Notes under the pieces: generated by a model
What the model was told of the DNA's origin: nothing
Databases searched by the model: none
Seen by the model: the letters and a program-made list of their open reading frames with translations, nothing else
Assembly (NCBI GenBank): GCA_016217665.1
Contig: JACRHF010000092.1
Coordinates: 1 to 40,331, forward strand
Length of the DNA: 40,331 nt
DNA from: Nitrospirota bacterium
GTDB lineage: Bacteria; Nitrospirota; 9FT-COMBO-42-15; HDB-SIOI813
Direction: 5' to 3'
Position numbers and translations under genes: made by a program
In this document: one piece after another, positions 24,374 through 30,672 of the stretch
How the letters are laid out: every line of letters starts with the position of its first letter
Position numbering within the stretch: position 1 is the stretch's first letter

Positions 24374-24394
24374 TATCGGGCTGAATATCACCCC

Positions 24395-25333
24395 ATGAAT
24401 AACTTACATCAATTGGGTCTCAGGCCTTTAAGGATAACGGATATCCCCTTAATAGATCGCCTCCTCAGTTCAGAAGAGACGATGCTCTCGGCTTACGCCT
24501 TTGTCAGCCACTACCTCTGGTCTGATCTTTTTCATTTCTACTGGGGAATCCTCGATGACCATCTCTGTCTCTTTGCGCAGTACAATGATTATCTTTATAT
24601 GCCGATTCCGCCCATTTTATCTGAAAATCCCTTCTCCCCCTTTGAAAAAGGGGGATTAAGGGGGATTTTACGAAAGGTTTTTTCTATTATGCAGGCAGTC
24701 AATAAGAATAAGTCCGTCTCGCGCATCGAGAATATTGATGCGGCTCAAATAGAGGCATTCATATCCCTTGGATACAATGTTACGTCAGGAGAAGGGGAAT
24801 ATGTCTACCTCCGTGAAGACCTTGCAACCTTAAAAGGGGATCCGTACAAATCAAAGAGGGCTATGTGCAATCATTTCATAAAGAACTACCACTACAGTTA
24901 TGAACCCTTCCAGGCACAGTTTGCGGACGACTGTATCCAACTATATGAAGTATGGAAGAAGAGAAAGAGAGAGAGAGCCAGTGATGCCTTTTCTCCTCTC
25001 TTGTCAGAAGACGCATCCCTGGCACACCGGCAGGCCATTATGCAATATGACGCGCTTCAATTAACCGGCAGGGTGGTCCGGATCAACAACAGGGTGGAGG
25101 GCTATCTGTTCGGATTTAAAAGAAGGGAGGATATATTTTGCATCCTGTTGGAGATCACAAACCCTGATATCCGGGGGCTTGCCCAATTTATATTCAGAGA
25201 GTTTTGCAGAGAGCTGGATGGCTATACCTATATAAATGCCCTCGGAGACTCAGGGCTTGAAAATCTGCGGAGGGTCAAACTCTCGTACCGGCCGTCGAAA
25301 ATTGTCCCATCCTATATCGCCTATTTACCCTGA
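24395..25333 (+). CDS. DUF2156/GNAT-like acyltransferase with repeat-derived insertion
   Basis: A 312-aa protein of the DUF2156 (phosphatidylglycerol lysyltransferase C-terminal-like) family, a double GNAT-type fold. Typical parts are FVSHYLWSDLFHFYWGILDDHLCLF, YLREDLATLKGDPYKSKRAMCNHFIKNY, VEGYLFGFKRREDIFCILLEITNPDIRGLAQFIFREF and INALGDSGLENLRRVKLSYRPSK. There are no membrane helices, so it is the stand-alone cytosolic type. Residues about 77-92 (NPFSPFEKGGLRGIL) are encoded by a 46-bp palindromic G/C repeat in frame and do not belong to the family. No Shine-Dalgarno precedes ATG 24395. The substrate is unknown; aminoacyl-tRNA-dependent transfer is known for relatives. Confidence 0.82.
   Translation: MNNLHQLGLRPLRITDIPLIDRLLSSEETMLSAYAFVSHYLWSDLFHFYWGILDDHLCLFAQYNDYLYMPIPPILSENPFSPFEKGGLRGILRKVFSIMQAVNKNKSVSRIENIDAAQIEAFISLGYNVTSGEGEYVYLREDLATLKGDPYKSKRAMCNHFIKNYHYSYEPFQAQFADDCIQLYEVWKKRKRERASDAFSPLLSEDASLAHRQAIMQYDALQLTGRVVRINNRVEGYLFGFKRREDIFCILLEITNPDIRGLAQFIFREFCRELDGYTYINALGDSGLENLRRVKLSYRPSKIVPSYIAYLP
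24624..24669. repeat. 46-bp palindromic repeat inside the DUF2156 gene
   Basis: AAAATCCC at one end and GGGGATTTT at the other enclose a CCCCCTTT-ga-AAAAGGGGG hairpin. This is the same plan as the repeat at 23683-23716. It is translated as NPFSPFEKGGLRGIL. Confidence 0.8.
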
Positions 25334-25346
25334 TGGGGAGATCTCT

Positions 25347-25721
25347 TTATGGCCTCTTCCCTTTGCGGACAGCTAATTGGAGGAAGGTGAGGATACTCTT
25401 CTTATAATCGCTGTTATCTATCTTTCTAAGCCAGGCCACAAACTCTCTCTCTTCTGGTGACATATAGGGGTGACCCCGGTCCATAATACTCACCCTCCCT
25501 TCCCCCTTTTCTTCAAAGAAATAGGTGATCGGGACATCGAGGGCATTAGATATAGCCTGCAGGCGATCCGTATTTAAATAACTCGTTCCATTCTCATATC
25601 GCTGGAACTGTTGATAGGTGATGCCGAGGGCCTCTGCTAATTTTTCCTGGGTCAACCCTAATTCCTTCCGCCTGTCTCTGATCTTTAACCCGATAAACGT
25701 CCTGTCCTTGATCCTGTACAT
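25347..25721 (-). CDS. XRE-family transcriptional regulator
   Basis: A 124-aa DNA-binding protein. The HTH at about 13-67 (IRDRRKELGLTQEKLAEALGITYQQFQRYENGTSYLNTDRLQAISNALDV) is followed by a short C-terminal helical region (PEEREFVAWLRKID) for dimerisation. The ORF opens at GTG 25745, but ATG 25721 (MYRIKDRTF) has GGTGAGGGA at a proper distance and is preferred. It is divergent from another XRE gene. The intergenic 136 bp hold a palindrome (25824-25842) that could be its operator. It is convergent with the DUF2156 gene, whose stop is 13 bp away. The controlled genes may be the DUF6922/AbiEii pair or itself; that is inference. Confidence 0.88.
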   Translation of the reverse strand: MYRIKDRTFIGLKIRDRRKELGLTQEKLAEALGITYQQFQRYENGTSYLNTDRLQAISNALDVPITYFFEEKGEGRVSIMDRGHPYMSPEEREFVAWLRKIDNSDYKKSILTFLQLAVRKGKRP

Positions 25722-25820
25722 CCAGAGTCCCTCACCTTGCTCCACGGTTTAAGGAGTGCACTGAACACGATACAAGGTGAAGAATACAAAAGTCTACAAT
25801 ATACAATTTGCAATAAATCA

Positions 25821-25849
25821 TTGACAATTACCATATAATTGTTGTATAG
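25821..25849 (+). promoter_or_regulatory. Promoter and palindromic operator of the second XRE gene
   Basis: TTGACA (25821-25826), 17-bp spacer, then GTATAG (25844-25849) as a moderate -10. The inverted repeat ACAATTA-ccata-TAATTGT (25824-25842) overlaps the -35 and fills the spacer, the usual place for an XRE/Cro-type repressor to bind. The ATG (25858) is only about 8 bp beyond the -10. Confidence 0.6.
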
Positions 25850-25857
25850 GGATAGCA

Positions 25858-26214
25858 ATGCCTGGTGAAATGTCATTTCTAAAAAGGTTTGGAAGACAGC
25901 TCCGCATCTTCAGGAAGCAGAAGATGATCTCGAGAGAGGACCTGGGGTTGAAAACCAGACTCTCCGCTGAAGATATCGGGGAGTTGGAGGCAGGAAATCT
26001 GGACCCACCCCTGAGCACGATCTTTCTTATCGCACGGGCGCTTGATGTCCATCCCGAAGATTTGTTGATCCCTTCAGGGGGAATCAACCGTCAATATTAT
26101 GCCTACCGGTGTTATCTTTTAAAACAGATCAGTGCCCTTTCCCAAAGGGATTTGAAGAAGGCCATCAAGGTTCTGCACGACCTTTTTGAGACCTGGCCGT
26201 CTGAAACAAGGTGA
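25858..26214 (+). CDS. XRE-family transcriptional regulator, second copy
   Basis: A 118-aa protein. The HTH at about 9-67 (FGRQLRIFRKQKMISREDLGLKTRLSAEDIGELEAGNLDPPLSTIFLIARALDVHPEDLL) is typical Cro/C1 type. The C-terminal part (LLKQISALSQRDLKKAIKVLHDLFETW) is helical. ATG 25858 has AGGG at 6 nt. The operator-like palindrome directly in front suggests autoregulation. It precedes the DUF6922/AbiEii pair on the same strand by 64 bp and may regulate it. The sequence differs clearly from the divergent XRE gene, so they are not a recent duplication. Confidence 0.85.
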   Translation: MPGEMSFLKRFGRQLRIFRKQKMISREDLGLKTRLSAEDIGELEAGNLDPPLSTIFLIARALDVHPEDLLIPSGGINRQYYAYRCYLLKQISALSQRDLKKAIKVLHDLFETWPSETR

Positions 26215-26278
26215 ATGTCCTTTCTTTCGTAAGATAATCATTGCGGAATCTTTAAGGATTTGGGATAATTTCTCTATT

Positions 26279-26587
26279 ATGGAGAAAGACTCCTTGCCAG
26301 TGGAATTTCATGGATATTTCTGGGATATAGACACAAAAGCTTTATCTGTTACTCAAGATGCGTTTTTTATTATCGAGAGATTGTTGGAATATGGAAATGA
26401 GAAGGCCATACAATGGCTATTGCATCAGTACTCTAAGGATGAGATATCCAATGTTGTAAGAACCAGCCGCCGATTATCTGCACGCAGCACCAATTTCTGG
26501 GTACACATTTTAGATATCCCTGTGGAGGAAGTCTTATGTTTATCGAAGTCCTTCCAGAACACCTGCCGGGCCATCTGGAAACACTAA
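26279..26587 (+). CDS. DUF6922-like protein (putative antitoxin partner of AbiEii)
   Basis: About 102 aa. The sequence LPVEFHGYFWDIDTKALSVTQDAFFIIERLLEYGNEKAIQWLLHQYSKDEISNVVRTSRRLSARSTNFW fits DUF6922, small proteins with an FWD(V/I)D motif. They very often precede AbiEii-type nucleotidyltransferase genes. I take ATG 26279 (MEKDSLPV) over the track start at 26186 because homology begins there. The ribosome-binding site is weak. The gene overlaps the next one by 52 bp, so the pair is co-translated. A role as antitoxin is by association and is unproven for this family. Confidence 0.7.
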   Translation: MEKDSLPVEFHGYFWDIDTKALSVTQDAFFIIERLLEYGNEKAIQWLLHQYSKDEISNVVRTSRRLSARSTNFWVHILDIPVEEVLCLSKSFQNTCRAIWKH

Positions 26588-27165
26588 GTAAATCAGGCAT
26601 CCTGGCGCCTTTTTATTTGGCAGGAGGTACTGGATTAGCTTTACAATTGGGACACCGTAGATCCGTCGATTTAGATTTTTTTACGTTTGAGGCCTTTGAT
26701 CCTTCCGAGATAGCGATAAAACTCACCTCAATCGGCCATTTTATCATTGAGAGTAAATCATCAGGGACACTGCATGGACTCTTCCAGAATATCAAGCTCA
26801 GTTTCTTCTGTTACCCCTATCCCCTGCTAAAAGATTTTCATCCTTTCTCTGGCGTATCAATTGCAGATGCTGTTGATATTGGGTGCATGAAGATTGATGC
26901 TATTTCCAGCCGGGGGTCACGGAAAGATTTTATAGACCTGTATGTCATATGCCGTGAAATAGCCCCATTGCATGAGATGCTCGGATTCTTCGAGAAGAAG
27001 TACAGAGGTATTGAATATAATAAAATGCATATCTTAAAAAGTCTTATCTACTTTGATGATGCAGAGCCGGAGCCAATTCCATTGATGCTAAAGTCAGTTG
27101 AATGGGATGATGTTAAAAATTTCTTCATAACTCAGGTAAAATCAATCTCAAAACATTGGCAGTAA
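26536..27165 (+). CDS. AbiEii/AbiGii-like nucleotidyltransferase (putative toxin)
   Basis: A 209-aa protein. The nucleotidyltransferase core is FYLAGGTGLALQLGHRRSVDLDFFTF (GG-motif and DLDFF metal-binding carboxylates). It also has ADAVDIGCMKIDAISSRGSRKDFIDLYVICRE, as in AbiEii/type IV-like toxins. ATG 26536 has GGAGGAAG upstream, inside the DUF6922 gene. In known AbiE systems the toxin transfers nucleotides to tRNA; here the partner is DUF6922 and not a classical AbiEi with winged HTH. The key residues look complete. The two XRE genes just upstream could give transcriptional control. Confidence 0.8.
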   Translation: MFIEVLPEHLPGHLETLSKSGILAPFYLAGGTGLALQLGHRRSVDLDFFTFEAFDPSEIAIKLTSIGHFIIESKSSGTLHGLFQNIKLSFFCYPYPLLKDFHPFSGVSIADAVDIGCMKIDAISSRGSRKDFIDLYVICREIAPLHEMLGFFEKKYRGIEYNKMHILKSLIYFDDAEPEPIPLMLKSVEWDDVKNFFITQVKSISKHWQ

Positions 27166-27277
27166 GCTGGGAACATCCGGTCAATTAAAGTAACCCTCTG
27201 AAACAGGGTTGTCAGAAGAAGGAGAATAGGTTATATTGGGATGCGTCAACCGGATAAGAAAGAAAGGGGGTATCAAG

Positions 27278-27766
27278 ATGCCAAGACGTATTGGGCCGTG
27301 GAGAGGTCCATCAGAGTTGGAGAACATGAAGGAGAAAATGGAAAGACTATTCGAGGAATCCGTAGGAAGGGGATGGGGGCTGAGGGGATGGCCGGCATTG
27401 AGGCGTTTTGAGGCGATGAAGAGAGCTCAGGAGTGGGCGGCTTCACCAAGGATAGACGTCTTCGAGGAAGAGAACGAGGTGGTGGTCAAGGCGGAGGTGC
27501 CGGGTCTCGAAAGAGAGAATATCGAACTCTCTCTGGAGGGAGACATCCTGACCATCAAGGGGGAAAAAAAGAAGGAAGAAAAACTCGAAGACGAAGATTA
27601 TTTCTACTGTGAGCGTTATTACGGGGCCTTCTCCAGGAGGGTTGAACTTCCAACCGAGGTGCAGTCAGACAAGGTCAAGGCGACGCTTAAGAACGGGGTC
27701 CTCGAAGTGCGTCTCCCCAAAACAGAGACGGCGAAAAAGAAAGAACAAAAAATCAAGGTGGATTAG
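27278..27766 (+). CDS. Hsp20 / alpha-crystallin small heat-shock protein
   Basis: An ATP-independent cytoplasmic chaperone that holds unfolding proteins. The alpha-crystallin domain (about 55-155) runs from SPRIDVFEEENEVVVKAEVPG to LKNGVLEVRLPK. An N-terminal Arg/Trp-rich arm (PRRIGPWRGPSELENMKEK) precedes it. The C-terminal extension is short and Lys-rich (KKKEQKIKVD) and has no IxI motif beyond the final IKV. The track starts at 27236, but ATG 27278 has a strong GAAAGGGGG at about 7 nt. The upstream 110 bp show a small hairpin (AACCCT...AGGGTT) but no CIRCE box or clear sigma-32 promoter. The 3' end overlaps the convergent phosphoesterase gene by 14 bp. Confidence 0.93.
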   Translation: MPRRIGPWRGPSELENMKEKMERLFEESVGRGWGLRGWPALRRFEAMKRAQEWAASPRIDVFEEENEVVVKAEVPGLERENIELSLEGDILTIKGEKKKEEKLEDEDYFYCERYYGAFSRRVELPTEVQSDKVKATLKNGVLEVRLPKTETAKKKEQKIKVD

Positions 27767-28733
27767 GCTTAACTTTTGTCATCCACACTGTGAAGAATTC
27801 CGACATGTTTGGGGTTGCAGCTGCGGCGCCAGGAAACCTTGTCAATCCTAACCCCTCTAACATGAGTCGTAGTGTGCTTTCATGCTGGTAGAAGGTCGTT
27901 GAACGATAGTTCTTTTTTGCCAGGGGACTTACGATAACCATCGCCACATGGCCACCTCCATGAGTCCTATCGCTATCATTGGCCTCATCGAAGACTATAA
28001 TCAAAAGACCATCCTTCTGAAATGCTGTGCTTGAAATCAGCGGAGCAATGTTATTGCGCAGCCATCTGTCAGCTTCAGCGAGCGTCCCATCATGTGAGTT
28101 GTTATTTAGATTGGGTACTACGAAGGAAAAATCAGGCAATAGGTTGTTTGCAAGATCCTTTGAAAACTGAGTAAAAGGCACCAGATTTTGTACTTGAGTC
28201 AGATTGTCTCTTACATCGGAAAAGAAAGATAAAGGATTGTGCCGCGCAACATACGAGTGTTTACCACTTCCCGTGTACCCTACGGAAGGCAGATCTTCTG
28301 CATAGCTTTTCCAGGTTTTCCCGCCTGCCAAAAGCTGCCGTACGATGTTGTCTGCGGAGATCGTCTCTTTAAAGTGGGAATCATTTGTTATGATTTTGCC
28401 AGTGGTGAGCATCATGTAATTGCCAATTGAAGGGTGGGTATTCGCGTAATAATTGGTAGCAAGGCCGTATTGATCAGCCAGACTGTTGAGATAAGGCATA
28501 TCCGGCTTACCAATGATATCCGAATAATTTTGGTTCTCCTCAACCACGAGGATCACATGTTTGAATTGGGCAGTCTCAAGTACTGGTTGTAAGGGGGTCG
28601 GCCGGGGAATTGCGCTTGAACCCGCCGGAGACTTGGCGCTGGCCTCACCGGATAGCCTCCCTGACAGGTGGTTGCCAAAAGCAAAAAGGAGGATCAATAA
28701 ACCTATAAAAGTAGATACCCTGAGTGTCTTCAC
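27753..28733 (-). CDS. Secreted phosphoesterase-family protein (acid phosphatase/phospholipase C-like)
   Basis: A 326-aa exported hydrolase of the phosphoesterase superfamily (PF04185: AcpA, phospholipase C). It has a signal peptide or anchor (TLRVSTFIGLLILLFAFGNHL), a Pro/Ser linker, and core motifs HVILVVEENQNYSDIIG, THPSIGNYMMLTTG, LNNNSHDGTLAEADRWL and IIVFDEANDSDRTHGGGHVAMVIVSP. The ORF is open to 28844, but GTG 28733 has GGAG and gives a proper signal peptide. It is divergent from the ATP-grasp operon with 223 bp between. TTGACG at 28814-28809 is a possible -35 of its own. It likely frees phosphate outside the cytoplasm; the substrate is unknown. It is at the edge of the phosphate-related region. 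Confidence 0.82.
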   Translation of the reverse strand: MKTLRVSTFIGLLILLFAFGNHLSGRLSGEASAKSPAGSSAIPRPTPLQPVLETAQFKHVILVVEENQNYSDIIGKPDMPYLNSLADQYGLATNYYANTHPSIGNYMMLTTGKIITNDSHFKETISADNIVRQLLAGGKTWKSYAEDLPSVGYTGSGKHSYVARHNPLSFFSDVRDNLTQVQNLVPFTQFSKDLANNLLPDFSFVVPNLNNNSHDGTLAEADRWLRNNIAPLISSTAFQKDGLLIIVFDEANDSDRTHGGGHVAMVIVSPLAKKNYRSTTFYQHESTLRLMLEGLGLTRFPGAAAATPNMSEFFTVWMTKVKPNPP

Positions 28734-28837
28734 TTTTTCTCCTCTTCTAATTAGATGCAGAATAGAGATTTGCTTTATGGGTGTAAAGTAACATGGTAAT
28801 GCTTTTCCCGTCAATGGAAATCTCCATAAAAAAATAG

Positions 28838-28873
28838 TTGACAAACAAAATTATTGGGAATAAAATCCCAAAG
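28838..28873 (+). promoter_or_regulatory. Promoter with palindromic operator, ATP-grasp operon (copy 2)
   Basis: TTGACA (28838-28843), 17 bp, TAAAAT (28861-28866). The palindrome TTGGGAATAAAATCCCAA (28854-28871) covers the -10. It is the same as at 12122-12157 (32 of 36 positions). Transcription should start near 28873 and give a leader of about 80 nt. Confidence 0.8.
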
Positions 28874-28875
28874 AA

Positions 28876-28932
28876 CCTAAGTCATACTTAGGCGAGTATC
28901 AGCCTATATGGAGGTGCCTTATGAGAGACTAA
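28876..28932 (+). promoter_or_regulatory. Leader of ATP-grasp operon: hairpin and three-codon uORF
   Basis: The leader starts with the hairpin CCTAAGT-cat-ACTTAGG (28876-28892), then GGAGGTG (28910-28916) at a perfect distance before ATG AGA GAC TAA (28921-28932). That is a minimal uORF (Met-Arg-Asp) 24 nt upstream of the first ATP-grasp start. The ribosome-binding site of the uORF is stronger than that of the real gene (GGGA). It may modulate translation; this is inference. Confidence 0.45.
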
Positions 28933-28956
28933 TAACATAGACGTAAAAAGGGACCT

Positions 28957-29781
28957 ATGAAAATCGGCTTTATTGTGGAGACACGGTACCTTCGGCAGGA
29001 GATGCCCGGGGCAGTGATCAATACCTTCAAAAGGAGGGGTATTGATACAGAAGTGATCTGTCCACGTGAGAGTTATTTTAACCCTAAAGAGGGTGTCCTG
29101 AAGGCTGAAGACGGCACCGAGCTCAACCTGAATCATTACGAGGCTATCGTCTCGAGGAATCGTAATCCACTTGGGCTGGCAATGCTTGCCTATGCCGATA
29201 CAGCAAAAATTTTAACGATCAATACCCACGCCTCAGTCCAGAGGGTAAGGAATAAGGCTAAAATGGGCATTTCTCTTGCTCTGGCGGGTGTGCACTGTGC
29301 CCCAACCTTTTTAGCTGATCATGCCTCCATGCTTTCCAAACTTCCGCAAGACTTTTTTCCGCTCATTTTAAAGGCTACCTACGGCGATAACAGCCAGGGA
29401 CTCCGCCTGATTCGCCGCCCTGAAGACCTCGGTGACCTCCATTGGGGTAATGACCTGGTCCTGGCCCAGCACTTCCTTACCAGCGATGGATTTGACCTAA
29501 AACTCTATGTCTGTGGAAAAACTGTTTTTGCCGCCCGCAAGCCATCGCCAATCAATGGTGATCCAAAAGCACCCGCCCAGCTCATTGAACCGGATGCTCA
29601 AATGGTAAAGCTTGCTCTCCGCTGCGGAGAGATCTTCGGCTTAGATATTTATGGGGTCGATACGATTGAGACAGGCGATGGCCCTGTGGTCATCGAAGTT
29701 AATGATTTTCCAAACTTCACTGGAATACCAAAAGCCGCTGATATTATAACCGATTACATTCTGTCAAGAATCAATCGATAA
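28957..29781 (+). CDS. ATP-grasp protein 1 (RimK/ITPK-like)
   Basis: A 274-aa soluble ATP-dependent ligase or kinase. The N-terminal half is a pre-ATP-grasp domain (KIGFIVETRYLRQEMPG...). ATP-grasp features follow: RVRNKAKMGISLALAGVH, FPLILKATYGDNSQGLRL (nucleotide-binding Lys and loop), GFDLKLYVCGKTVFAARKP, and GLDIYGVDTIETGDGPVVIEVNDFPNFTG with E-x-N for Mg. It differs from copies 2 and 3 by Glu in place of Asp and FPNF for FPG(Y/F). It is the first gene of a six-gene operon, behind a promoter-operator and a leader with a small uORF. No close characterised homologue is recognised. Typical RimK forms peptide-like bonds with Glu; ITPK phosphorylates inositol phosphates. Which applies cannot be told from sequence alone. 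Confidence 0.75.
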   Translation: MKIGFIVETRYLRQEMPGAVINTFKRRGIDTEVICPRESYFNPKEGVLKAEDGTELNLNHYEAIVSRNRNPLGLAMLAYADTAKILTINTHASVQRVRNKAKMGISLALAGVHCAPTFLADHASMLSKLPQDFFPLILKATYGDNSQGLRLIRRPEDLGDLHWGNDLVLAQHFLTSDGFDLKLYVCGKTVFAARKPSPINGDPKAPAQLIEPDAQMVKLALRCGEIFGLDIYGVDTIETGDGPVVIEVNDFPNFTGIPKAADIITDYILSRINR

Positions 29782-29802
29782 AAGAGAGGACACACCTATT
29801 AC

Positions 29803-30645
29803 ATGGACATAGCATTTCTTTTGCAAGATTCGGGATCTGAAGACCATGCCCCTCACGTTAGTTCTGTGACAAGGGATATTATTGACAGACTGCATGAAAG
29901 AGGGGCAAATGTAGACCTCCTGGTTCTGGAGAAAAAATCAATAGACCTTTCAAGTATCCGTCCTTCCTATGACCTCTATGTACTGAAGTCGAAGACCCCT
30001 TTGGCCCTCAGTCTGGCTGGAGCGCTCGCAGCAACAGGTGCCAATATAGTCAACACATACAGAGCGACACTTCTTGCCAAAGACAAGATTGCATCAACGG
30101 CGATACTGTCAGCATTTGATATACCTGTCCCTCCCTCATGGGCTACAGGCCAACCATCTTGTCTGTTCCCTCTGATAGAGGAAGGACCCCTTTGGATCAA
30201 ACCACCCCATGGCTCCAGGGGAAGGGGAGTTCGTCGTGTAAGTGCCTTTGCAGAGATGGACGGCCAATCCCCGCCAGTGGATGCCTATGGTCTGCCACTC
30301 TCATTGTTTGTCCAGAAGGAGGTGCCATCTGGTGGCCGGGATCTCAAGGTTTATGTTGTTGGTAGTCGGGTATGGGCGATCAGCAGACCGTGGCCTGCCC
30401 GCACGATTGAAGACAAAATAGGAACACCAGCATCTCTATCGCCTGAAATCCAGTCAATAGCCCTGTCATGCGGTAGGGCATTGGGACTGGAAATTTACGG
30501 CGTTGATTTCCTGGTCATGAGGAATCAGTTTTTTGTCATTGATGTTAATGCCTTTCCAGGTTTCAAAGGGGTGGTAGAAGTCCCGTTCTATCTGGCGGAA
30601 TATATCTATGAACGTGCCTATAGACTATGTAATCATATTATCTAA
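29803..30645 (+). CDS. ATP-grasp protein 2 (ITPK/RimK-like)
   Basis: A 280-aa protein, 21 bp after copy 1. Features include LWIKPPHGSRGRGVRRV (nucleotide-binding), GRDLKVYVVGSRVWAISRPWP, and GLEIYGVDFLVMRNQFFVIDVNAFPGFKGV. The D-V-N-A-FPGF motif and KV(Y)VVG...RP segment look more like inositol-trisphosphate 5/6-kinases (D-I-N-x-FPGY; KVFVVG...RP) than RimK (E-V-N-x-SPG; IRCFVVG). Overall similarity to copies 1 and 3 is clear but far from identity, so the three diverged long ago and probably act on different substrates. The ribosome-binding site GAGAGGA lies somewhat far (about 12 nt) from ATG 29803. Confidence 0.75.
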   Translation: MDIAFLLQDSGSEDHAPHVSSVTRDIIDRLHERGANVDLLVLEKKSIDLSSIRPSYDLYVLKSKTPLALSLAGALAATGANIVNTYRATLLAKDKIASTAILSAFDIPVPPSWATGQPSCLFPLIEEGPLWIKPPHGSRGRGVRRVSAFAEMDGQSPPVDAYGLPLSLFVQKEVPSGGRDLKVYVVGSRVWAISRPWPARTIEDKIGTPASLSPEIQSIALSCGRALGLEIYGVDFLVMRNQFFVIDVNAFPGFKGVVEVPFYLAEYIYERAYRLCNHII

Positions 30646-30672
30646 GGCTCAAATAGAGGAGGAGTAAAACAC

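Noticed and set aside
25746-25857. Possible small RNA or attachment site in the AT-rich gap between the XRE genes
   Set aside because: The only supported structure is the promoter/operator palindrome; no terminator-like stem or tRNA end is present.
27166-27277. CIRCE or sigma-32-type heat-shock control before hsp20
   Set aside because: I looked for TTAGCACTC/GAGTGCTAA and a CCCCAT-type -10; neither is present. Only a short 6-bp hairpin is seen.
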